Shown in pieces: positions 13,401 to 25,400 of a DNA stretch of 64,000 bases. Position numbers and translations under genes: made by a program. The stretch's first letter is position 1, and every line of letters begins with the position of its first letter. Origin of the DNA: Undaria pinnatifida (lineage: Eukaryota > Sar > Phaeophyceae > Laminariales > Alariaceae); NCBI GenBank assembly GCA_012845835.1, contig JABAKD010000027.1, positions 7,307,465 to 7,371,464 on the forward strand, given 5' to 3'. A model generated the notes under the pieces. It saw nothing but the letters and a program-made list of their open reading frames with translations. It was not told the origin of the DNA and made no database searches.

Positions 13401-16400
13401 TTTTCGAAGGGGGGCTTGAGCGTGGTGGCAAACGAGTAGCGGCTTTTGTGGGGAGGACACAACCTCTCCCGTTGTTGGAGTACACCCACGTTTGCTTCCG
13501 CTACCCGCTATCCGGGTGCACGGGACCCCCCCATTTCATCGACAACGCAGAAGGTGGAGGCAAAAGTCCTACCTTCTGAGCACCTTTTGGAGCGTCAAAT
13601 ATCACAAAAACGTGCGGATTTGCCCTCGTTTTGTGAGCGCTCTATAAGACGCTTCGATATAGGCTGCCATTGGTTGTTTGCCGACGCTATGTGCGTATTG
13701 CGTCATATATGGCTAACTTTTACAAAAGGTGCTCAGAGAAGGTCTGACTTGCGCCCACGCTTCATTGCTATGTCGACGAAACCGGGGAGAGGGGCTTGCG
13801 TCCACCCGTGTAATGCAGTCGTGTAATGCACGTATCGAAGTTAGTTTGGTCGTGATACGCGCGTTCGGAAGAAATTTGGTCGTTATGTCAAACGCGTATC
13901 GAAGATATATTGGTGCTCTCGGAACGACTCGGAACGCCGTAAAGTGCCACATATCGGCATACCTCTTCCCTCTGATTATCCTCCATACCACCCCCCCCCC
14001 TTACCTCCTTTGTCTTCTTCTTTCTGTCCTTTTCTTCTACCGTAAGGCCGCCATCCGCACGCCCGCCGGCAAGCGCGAGCTCGCTCGTCGCACGCGCTCC
14101 TTACGCATAGAGTGGAATGCCTGCGTCACCGCTGCTACCCGCGCCGCACGCGGGCGACCACCCCCGGCAGGAGCGGGGGCGGGCGTAGCACAAGCAGGGA
14201 CTGACGACGCGCCGGTAGCGAAGGATCTCGTGGAGCGAGTTGAGCTCCCGTTCTTGCGCTTGTTGTGGCATGTGCACGGTAGCGCTAGCGCGACAACGAC
14301 AACGTCCGCGATCAAGAAGGTTTTGGATAGCGGCCCCTACGGTGAAGGGGTTGGTGAGTTTGAGCCGTCTGAGCTTAAATATTTTTGCGCCAGCATGCGG
14401 CCGCTTTTAGGGACGAGGCGGAAGACGCGCGGGAGAGAGGTGAGATAGGCGGGCTACGGTATAGGGCTCCTCTACCTGTGAGCCATCCCGCGGTAGGGGT
14501 TTTGCACTTTTCGGGGCCGGAACATTCCTGGCCAATTGAGCTCCTCAACGGGTGTCCCACATTATTGGGCTTTTTTTTGCAATGGATGGAACTAAACCTT
14601 CACCCTAACCCTAACCCTAACCCTAACCCTAATCCTAACCCTAACTTAACCCTAACCCTAACCCTAACCCTAACCCATACGAAATGTACCGATCGGAGTG
14701 CCCCCTAATGAGGTCACTGGGGTGAAATGGTTGAAAAAGCTCTCTGTCCTCAAGCGAGGAACTGCCGGTTAGTCATTAATCAAGTAATTTCACGAAAACA
14801 TATATATTAGGACTAAGGGTTAGAAGCTTGGAAAGGTTGTGCGAACGAATGCAGCTTTCGAAGGCATGCTTAGGTCGTGTGAGATATTCAGCTAGCTCCT
14901 CATGTTAGGAGAGCTCAGAAAATTCTTAGAAAAATCTGCTGCACCATTATCGTGGGATGGCCCCATTTTTTTTCTTTTTCCTTCCGCAGGGTGGCTGCTT
15001 GAGGATTTCTCTCCATTTCCTCACCCCCCAAAAAAACTGTTTTTTAGCCCCAAAAAAAAAAGGAATGGAAAACCTCGTTGAACGAAAAAGCCACAGCCCA
15101 GGCACACACGAAAAAAAGTGAGATTAGAAGAACAAGAACTGCATTCCGGAAGATGGATGATTTGGGGTTAAGGGAGCCCCGTCACTTTCGGAAAATGTTT
15201 TTGGTCTCGTCGCACGAGTTGGTGCACAGCTTTTTTTTTGTCCAGAAACGCCTACGGTGAACGTGCAACCATATTTTTTTTTCTCTTCTGAAGCCCCTTC
15301 CTCATTTGAGAAGGTCCATGTTTATGCCTTCTAAGTCAAAAGCTAATCTGGATTAAACCGAAAATGGCAACCTGATGACCAAATCCAACAATGGTCTAGG
15401 TACCAATAACGAAAATGTTCATTGTGCGCACACAAGAATGATGTTGGCTACATCCTCGGTTGAGCACCCCCCCCCCCCCCCTTGTCCGGCAGAAACAGAT
15501 TTGCCTAAAAAACGACCCGCCTATCGCAGCGAGGGTCTGATGGTTTTTGTTTCGACGTTAACGCTTTGCTGGAACAGGCTGCCGTTCTGTGCTCAACGCT
15601 TGCCCTCGGGCAGACAGCAGCGGGCGCTGGTCCGGGTAGGGGACGTGAGCCAGAGGAAGCCGGCACCGCAACAGGAGGAGGTTTAAGCCTGAGGGGAATC
15701 TTCGACGACGTTTCCGGCGGGGAAGTGCACGGCCTCAAGACGTTAGCGAGGTAAACGTTTCTTTGTGTTTGTTTTCTGTCTTTGGCGACAACGTTTTTTT
15801 CTTGTTTCTGGGATTTTTTTTTCTGGGGTGATCGATGTTGAAGCTTATGCTGATTCATGAACCGTTGCGGGACCTCAAAAAAAGACACCAAACAATATAA
15901 GAACATAGTTTTCCCGAACTTCTTTTTTTTAACTGGAAGGGTTGGCTTTGAAGATCTGGCGATGTCGCTCAGCAGACCGCCTACCGCAGCTACCAGCACC
16001 ACGTGGGGCAGAAGCAGCGGCAGAAAAAGCAGCAAAAACAACAAAAGCAGCAAAAGCAGCAGCAGAAAGAGCAAAAGCAAAAGCAGCACAGCATCAACGG
16101 CCGATTCTGCCGCAGACACTACAGGACTACGGCAGCAGCAACAGGACAACCCGGAGGAACAGGAACGGACACAGCCACAGCCGAAGTCTCAGAAGCAAGT
16201 GCTCGCGGACTTAGCCATGGTGGCGAGGCTGAGGCTTAGGTTGTTGGTTGTGCCGGGAGCGTTTCGAGCGATGGCGAAGGAGGCAATGCTTGCCGAGGCG
16301 AGGGCGTTCGAAAGGTATGAACGATTACGTAAAAGCGACACAGCTGTCACGAGACGCCCAACACCGATATAAACCAACGCATAAAAAACTTGACGACGGT

Positions 16401-19400
16401 TAAAAAAACGAAATCCTGCTTTGCTGCGCGATTTCCCTCGCGACATCTATACAACATTATAAAAAAGAATAGCATTGGCAGGGGTGTAGGGGGCGAGGGG
16501 GGCGTACTCGTTTGTTGCTTGCCTTAGTCATTTGGCCATTGACCACGCATCCCGTTCGACACGCAGGACCTTTCCCACACCTAACTAGAGGACACCTCCA
16601 ACATGTGGGTGCTCATCACGTTTCTTCCATATGTTACATAAAAAAAAAACGTCTCGCTCATCTTATCTCCTTCTTCTTTGGTCGTCTGTGGCCACAACCT
16701 ATCTATTCTCTCAGAACAGCGGTCGTTTTCTCGCAACTATTTAGTATACCAGACCTCTACATGTCGCATCAGTCTATTTTCGTCATCTTCTCCTCCAACT
16801 GTAGGGCAGGGGTGAAATCATTAGTTAGGTCAGCCGGCGTCCCCGGTGGTCTGGTCAGCAGACCTACCAATGTGGCCGCGTGGATGTGGATCCTGGAGGG
16901 TAACTTTGCCCTCTCCCATTGGCCGAGGGCTATGTGACGGTCCGCAATTCGCGCGAGCAGATCGTTAGGCGAGCTCCAGCTGGTAAAAAACCCCGTCACT
17001 ACTGAGTGAGGTCGATTTCGGGACCTTCAAATCCCGCGCGCGACTTCTTCATTAAACAAACAAGTGACACGCCGAAGGTGTGAGAGCGCGAGTTGGCACA
17101 ATTCGATGCATATCGACGAACGCTGGGAAAATGTGGAACTGAACCTCCTCTGCGCGACAAAAATGAGAAGCACGTGGTACCGGAGATGGGAGAAGGGATG
17201 AATGAAACCTGTGACCACGCGTTGTCCATAAAGGTCGCTGAGGGTGAAAACGCCTCCTCCGAGTTGAGCTGGAAATTAAAAGTGATGATGGACACGATAA
17301 GAACAGTCAAGACATGAATTAGTTTCCACCTGCGATGAGACGAATCTCGAAATCGTGGTCAATTAAGTGCCTGCTGTCTATCGTGATACGCACTGCCACA
17401 TCCACATAAACACATAATCCGCATTTAAGAAGTTTTTCGCTTGACGCGAAAGCGGTGCATCCGCAATTTCTGGCCAAGTTTGGCCACGTTTGGGCTACGG
17501 CTTGGTTGTCAAGGCTAGGGTTAGGGTCAGAGTTAAAGTTGGGATTGTTTGGTCGCATAGCGCTACCCACTGAGCTACCTACCTAGTCACGTGACTTAGT
17601 AGCTCAGTAGATATTGCTATGATAACCAACCTAATATATGTTCTCGAGTTTATTAATTGATTCACTACCCACTGAGCAATCTAGTCACGTGAATGAGTAG
17701 CTCAGTGGGTAGTACTGTATCACCAACAAGGGTGGGGCTTGGGGTTAGGGTGGAGATTAGGGTTAGGGTTAGGGTTAAGGCTGGGCCTACGCCCGTACCT
17801 TGGCGCCACTGAAACAAACATGCGACGGTAGAAGTTCACCATTTTTTTGTTATGAGGCTCATGCCCGCTTGAAGAGCTCTACACCTCAGCCCAAAAACTG
17901 GTTTGAGGGGGAGAACCAAAAAGTGCTGTCCGATGAACAACCAATGCCATGCATGGCCTAGGTAAGTAGGTATACACCGAAACATATTTGCCAACAAACA
18001 AAAGGACTGAATTTCCGAGGGTTCTGGGGCAGGGAAAGCCCCCCGCACCCAGGAAATGTTTAAGCCATTAATGTGCTTCGTACTCCAATCGTAGTGCGGA
18101 CTGGTTCTACGAACGCTTCGTGCCTGTTCGACACGAGGTAGGATGCGATGAAAAAATGTCTTCATGTATTTTCTTGTTTGCAAAGGACCATAGAACGACG
18201 ACGTCGGGGTGGCAAGGAGCATCGCATTTCAGGAGATACGGCCTGGGAGCTGGTTTAAAAAAACCAGCGATTTCGTTAAAGAAAAGTTGGAGGGGCTCCC
18301 GTAGAACGACTCCGCGCGTCCATTCTTGGAAATTTCTTCCTAAGTCTCAACATCATGCAATACTGTAAGTCAACAGCCCGACCCCTTGAACATCTGCCAG
18401 GTATCTGTCCGGATGGACGTTTGTAATAAAAGACTCCGTGCTTCAAAGATGAACTCTACGCCCTTCCTTCGCTCGAAACCCCTACCGGCTTACTTGCTTG
18501 TTTGTGTTACCAAAACGAATCCGCCAAAACTATAATCAGGCACGAGCTCGCGCGCTCGCTCGCGTTGGAGGACGGCTTGCCGTGGCGTCTAAACGAAGCC
18601 GAGGCGGCCAAACGGGAAGCCGACTCTGCCGGAGGCGTTGTCGCGACGGACGTTGACCGTCTAAGAGCGACCACGGCGGGTGCTGCAAGACTGGCCCGGG
18701 CTCTAGCGCAGGGAGAGGTGCGATTGGTTTCGGCTTGATACTTGTTTATTGCGGTAGGTTAGAGTTTCTGCAGAAAGAGTAAAAACGTTTCCTCTTTTCC
18801 GTGGGGTTTTTCGCCTTGGTTTCATTTTTACTTCCTGGTGGGGATGTTTTATGATTTGATTAAACGTTGAAGTTCACTCGTGATACACAAGGTGGCAAAC
18901 ATAGCAGTAGTAATAATAATGACGATAGGCTACGATCGAGGTGCGCCACTTTTTTTCTGAGGTCCCTCAAAATTGGGAGCTTAAAAGACCTATCCCAAAG
19001 ACTGATTCGGAGAAAAACCAAAACTACTTCTCGTACCGGATGAAAAAAACTCCATGGCCTACAATCATGCAAAAATTAAGGGGGCGTATTTTCCGACGAT
19101 CTTGGGTTGAGGAGCCCCGTCATTCAGAAAACATTTCACTTCAGACGGAAAGTGCTACCTCTATGGAAGCCCGCGTCTTTCTTTGTGATAATAGGCCACC
19201 CATCATCACCTTCCGTGACACGCGTGCATGAAAAACCCGTACTACTGGTGCTCATGTCTAGCATGTCTAGCCATGAAAAAATTGATACGATACAGACGAC
19301 GGTATAGAGGTCACTGTTGGGTTTTGTGTTTTGCAGTGGTGGCGCGGGGTCACTCGCTTCCGGAAGCGAGTGACCCCCCCCCCCCCCCCCCCCCACCCCT

Positions 19401-22400
19401 TTGCGATCTTTTATCTGATAGGCTACAAAGCTGCGCCGAAAAAATCGCCCAATAATGCCGGTTTGATCGAGAGGTCCGGAATCCCTCGTGCGAGTGGCTT
19501 AGACACGGGAGCAGAAAATGAGGGTGACGCGTGATACGATAGAGATGACACTGTTCGTCTAAAAAATGGTGTCTGGGTGACGGGGCAGGCTCCTTAACCC
19601 AAAATCGTCGGAAACAAGCCATTTTTTTTTTTTTTCGTGGTTCTCGTTGTGTACCTAGGCTCCCACGGGATTTTTTCATCCGGGATCAAAGCGTGTTTCC
19701 TTTTTCTCCAAAATCAGATTTTTGGGGTCAAGAAGGACATGTCTTGACATCCTGAAGTGAGGGGTAGTATTAAGAAAAACAGTGGTGCACTTCTATCGCA
19801 GCACGGATTGGTTGTGATGCTCCCAACACCGTACCCTTGGTCGCGCTCACACGTGACATTTTCTGTGTGAAATAGAGCTCTCTGTCCACAAGGTAGGAAG
19901 GAGACTACTACTGGTGCTGACGGGTTCGGCACCGGAAAGACAACTAAGCTGAAAAAGTAGGTTCAGAAGGAAGGCATGATAGAGTTCGTGCGTACCAGGT
20001 ATATTTCCCCCCCCCCGTGTGTGTGGGTCTCCCTTGGTTTGATTTTCTCTACACTCTCTGGGAAAAGAGTTTATGGGTTAATGATGTTGAAACTTGTGCT
20101 ACAGGTTCATCGGATGGAAAAAAAATACGAATTTCGATGCCGTAATGTTCCGTTTCGATGCGAAGATGTTCCATTTCGAAGCCGTGATGTTCCGTTTCGA
20201 TGCGAAGATGTTCCTTTTCGATGTCATGATATTCCGATTCGATGTTACGGTTGAGTGAGGAAGCAGTCTTAGAAAAAAATCGTACGCCCCCGTTACTGCT
20301 TTTTTTTTCCTTCTGTGGATGGGAAAAAATGAAGCTTGAGTTCACTAAACTTCCGCGTTCCGTTTCGATGCCGTAATATTCCGTTTCGATGCCGTGATAT
20401 TCCGTGTCGATGAGGTGAAGAGATGATGTTCCGTTTCGATGTTACGGTTGAGTGAAGAAGCAGCCTTAGAAAAATTACGTGTGCCCCCGTTATTATTTTT
20501 TTTCCTTCTGCGAATGGAAAAAATGAAGCTTGAGTTCACTAAACTTCCGCGTTCCGTTTCGATGCCGTGATATTCCGTTTCAATGCCGTGATATTCCGTG
20601 TCAATGAGGTGAAGAGGTGATATTCCGTTTCCATGAAGTGGTGCGCCATTTCGATGCCGTGATCTTTTGTGTCGATGAAATGATGTTCCGTTTCGATGTT
20701 ACGGTTGAGCGATGAAGCAGCCTTAGAACAATAGGTGCGCCCCTGTTTTTATTTTTATTCATCATTCGGTGGATAGACGGGTAAAAATAACGCTTGAGCT
20801 CACCACACTACATGTCGTGTATCAATTTCAACACCTATCGTAGCGTTCGTCAGACTTTCAGTAAAACTTTGCAAGGGACATAGAAGTGGGACGTCGACTT
20901 TTTGCGCGGGGAAGAGTGCATGCGTGTGTTTGTACACCGGAGACAGCTGTTGGTTCGGACCATCTAACAAAGCTTTCGGCACGGTGTCCCCCCCCAGATA
21001 TGATCTGTTGGCCTCGCAATGCCCTCGGTAGAGTCGTTCCTACCTATTTTTGTGACATCCCACATCGGTAGGGGTTGCCGTTGTTGGATTAAATAATAAT
21101 ATGCCTGGTCGGTTTTAGTCATCCCACGGTAGGGGTTGCAGTTTTTGGATTAACTAATAATGTACTCGACCTGCGCTTAGACGTGTTGGTTGGGTTGCGT
21201 GAACAGACGTCTTCGAAGCCATCTTTAGGGTGTGATGTTGATATTGAGAGAGTCTTCTCTGGCTAGGAGAGCTCAAAAGCTTCTGCTGCACGCCTAAGAT
21301 GGGATGGCTCGTCTGCTGTGTGCATTACTTCCCTCTGTGCTGTGTACGCGGCTACAGTCGGCTTTGGGGTGCACATCGTCCACCCTTTTGGCCGCGTTTT
21401 GTGCTCCTACAGTCGGCACCACTAACAAGATATATTCAAAAAACGAAAAAATATACTTCAGCTGTGAGATCGACCAAAAAATATTTTGATCAAAACGCCG
21501 CTTTGCAAGCTGCGTGTGATACTTCGATCGCGCGTGCTACGGGGGGGGTATACCCTCGTGAAGGATACAGGTCGGTGACGCCCCTGATAATGCCAGAGTC
21601 AACAGGACTAAGACGTTCAGCCTTGTTCTGCGCACGGAAATTGTATAAACCGCATTAAGGGGGACAAAACCAGACATATATCCATCTGTAGAATTCAGTT
21701 TGCATAAAACAAATAATTGTTATTGTGTGAGTTAACTTTTGGGGTGGGCTACTTGGGTCCACCGGGTTTGTACGCAAGTTGCTGTGTGCTCCCTGTATAT
21801 GTGGCAGGCCAGCGAAGGTCCAGCCCAGGCCTGATGCTCGGGTTGTTAGTGCTGTGGCGTCTTGATGGAACATGCGGTGGACGTCGATCGCTACGGTTCC
21901 GAAGTGATATCTCTTCTGCTCTTGATGTAATGCAAAGGCACACTCACACACCTGTATTGATCGAATGAAGACCGACGAGTGAGATCTGACGTTCTGCGTC
22001 ATGCGTCGGACGGTGCACACTTGGTCCCAAACCTCTTGCAACGCCCATCTCACAGACTATCAGGGAATACAGAAACTAAAGCGTGGATCCTAAACGCCAG
22101 ACCCCTGAACTCCTACAGATGGACGCTCTTGCGCTAATGCTGAATAATCAAAGGTGCGCGTCGCCTCACAATATATTACGTCACCAAGACGGAAGCTGAC
22201 AGAACAGGGGGGTGGAAACAGAATACACACGGGGCAGAAAACAAATTAAGACGGCGGGCGACTATTTTGAGGATAAGCTGCCCGAAAAATAAGTCCCGAA
22301 AACGCGTGAGTGACTGAACTCTGCGTGACCCCACCCCGACAACACACCTACAGGATCTTGCCGCTTCTGAGTGCCGCGCTTTCTTGAGGACGTCCGCCGG

Positions 22401-25400
22401 TCACCAGGAGCTAAGAGAGGCGAAGCTGGTAGCCAGAGAGCGGCGGAAGGTTCACGCCGAGACAATGGTCGGCGGCGGCGGCCAAAGTCACGACGTGGCT
22501 GCCATCCCGCGCGGGGGGAGGCTTACTGCTGGCTCGAGGATCCTAAGGTGATTTTTTTTTTTCGGGTTTAGGGATTTGACTCAGGCGACTGACTCGATGT
22601 TTTTGGAACGAAGTGGATGCAGTTGCTGCTGCTACTGCTGGTCTTGGCGTAGTGTTTAAAGACTTTCCCTGAGATGGGGTAATTTGCGCGATATAGTTGC
22701 CTCGGCAGCTTAGTAGGCACAAAACATAAGGCTGGGTAATTGATCGATAACTCGCGGGGGCTCTTCCCGGGTCAGGTGCTTTTCGCGGGTCGGGTCAGAT
22801 CAGGTCAGGGTGACCCGACCTGGCCCGTCCCGTGAGATTTTAACGCCTTCTGACCCGAGCCGACACTACCCGTAAGACCCCCTGGCCCGACCCGACCCGA
22901 CTCGACCCGCGAGAGTTTAAAAAGTTCATGAGCAGGCCCGCGGGTCTGGCCATGACCCGTGGCAACAAGCCATTTTATTTTACCCCGGTAAATAATCAGG
23001 TAACACCTACGCACTGGGTGTGGTGACCGGTGCGGTAACGTTTCTTGGTTGTTGCGTACGACGTGTGTTCCTTGCTTGAGCTCGGGGGGTGCTATCGCAA
23101 TATACGACAATCATGGTAACAGTCAAAATCCGGAATAGAGTTGTAAAAATGTCAACGCTGTTGGATCGTTCGTTCTCAGTCATTTGTTATCGCCGAGCGA
23201 CGACGCTTAGCACCCATCATCAGTCTGGAAACGGTTTTTTGTTGGCTATTTTGCGTTCACGGTTTTGTCGTTGTGGGCTTCGTTCTCTCGTTCTTCGTCA
23301 TATTTTGGATTCCTGCTGTACACGGTCGGAGAAAAATCGAAACAATAACAGCAGTATTAATAAGCCCTCTACCCAGAAAATATTTTCATTTGTAGCTGTC
23401 AGCCATGCGCGGAAGTCCGCCTGACACGTGGTTCCTGGTAGGATGCCGCTCACCATTCGTGCGACTCGCCGAGCAACTCGCGGGCGCTTCGGCTTCGCGT
23501 TTTGGTACACGCGATGTCTGCCTGGTCGGCGGAAAACCCAACGTGCTGCGTCCCGGTGCTGCAGGGGTACAAGGGCCAATGGTCTACGGCTTTTGCCCCT
23601 ACGAATTGCACCGCGCATCGGCGATCTGGAGACGACTGAACGAACTCGGCTGCCTAGTCCCGTTGTTCTTATGATACGTACCGCCCATCATCAACCTGGA
23701 GACGATATTGACAAGCCCTCTGTCTGCCCCCCAAATGCTCTTATGATACGTGTATACCATCCATCAGCAATCTGGTGTCGACAATCAAGAATCTACCGAG
23801 GAATGAGCTTCGGCGGGCGTTTATTCTGTGCGAGGTGAGGAGCATACAAAAATGGAATTGAGTGCTCGACACTAGGTTTCGCCCTTTGATCTTTTTGCCG
23901 TCGACATCGTTGGCGTCCTCGCTGCGATTCAGCGGAAAGCTCACGCCAACATGCGAGTCATACTTCGTATAGAAGCATCGCCAGACCTGCCCTCAAATAG
24001 TGGCTGACGGTGTCCCCGATGGTCGCGGGATAAATCTCGTACCAACTAAGGTCGGTTTTGCTGGTTCGAACCTCCTCGAGTGATGCGAATCGAGGCTCAT
24101 AACCTATTACAATGATGCGAATCGAGGCTCACGGCCTTTTACAATGATACCTATCGAGGCTCTGACTCTGCCACAAGAGCTGCAGAGGTGGTATCGAAGT
24201 GTCTTTGAAGATCGCTTGTGATGGAGAAGAAAGAGAGAAGATAGTTTGAAAAGCGGTAGAGTCCACGTTCTAATGATTTTCTTGTGCCAAACTTGTCTCG
24301 TGGGAAGCGCGAGGGCACAAGCGAGCAAAATTTGAACAAAAATCGACGCGCGTTGGGAATGCCGATCCACCTCAGGGACAACACCTGTGGCCACACGGCT
24401 CATCCAAAGAAGCTGGAAATCCAAAATGAGATTAAAAGGAAAAAAGGGGGGGGGAAATGTATTGTGTTCCTGGAGTTGAGATTAAAAGAAAAGAGAAAAA
24501 AAAGTGTTGCTCCTTGGGTAGAGGTGTTCCATAAAAAAAGCGCTTCCCGGAGGAGACCCGATCCACCCACCCACCCACCCACGCACGCTTTTCGCGTTTG
24601 AGTGCACCCCCCTTTCAAGCTTCTTCCCAAAATACGATCAACCAACAGTCTTCGGGACGGAAAGCATCGGGCGTGTTATGCCTTGCAACCATCTGTGTCT
24701 ATCTCTACGTGCGCAGGGGCGGTGCACTTCGCTAAAACGCAAAAAATAAAAAGTTCTTCGCGGTAGAGGCGCGCCTTTTTTTTTTTCCCTGGGGCTCCTC
24801 CCCGCTTTATAGGCAAACTGTTTATTTATTTATTTGTTTTAAATGAAAGCGCAATCTCGATTTGAACACGTCCAAAAAAACACTTAATAATGGGCAAACA
24901 AAATATCTTGAGCGCTTTTGACTGCCCTCGCTCCTTCCGAAAAAGGGAAAAGAATAAAACACCGCATTATTATCTATCCCCCGAAGGGCAGACACACCGT
25001 GTACCACCCAGAAAAATTAAAGAGGATAAAAACGACGCGACTTATTTTGAAAACAAAGAAGGCGAAGTAACACATGCATGACCAACTACAAAGAAGACGA
25101 TATAAGACATGCGTGAGCTATACTTTGTAAACATCAAAATGGATTGTTTTGGTTTTCGGAGAAACGAAGTATCTTAAGGCCATTACTAACCTTACAAAGC
25201 CGATCGTTTTGAAGCCCAGGGGTGCCTACCTGCCTGTCCGCCTCCCACCCGTTCCGTTTTTCTTCTGGCTCCATACGATATTCAGCACAACACCACCAAC
25301 AATATTCCGTTTTTCGCTACCGTGTATCGTCCCTTTGCCAAGGCGGACGGAGTGCCAGGCGAGATTAGCGGACCGGAGGCCGCGCACGTTCTTAGCTACG

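Noticed and set aside
15505-16149. 214-codon minus-strand frame with a long Leu run
   Set aside because: Complement of the AGC/AAA repeat in the plus-strand exon 15940-16314; the plus-strand phases fit the gene.
22585-22648. Possible 64-bp exon after 22547
   Set aside because: It would need a 37-bp intron, far shorter than any other here; 23768-23834 fits better.
24060-24075. GGTTCGAACC, a B-box-like string
   Set aside because: No convincing A box or stem pairing around it; not a tRNA or clear SINE.
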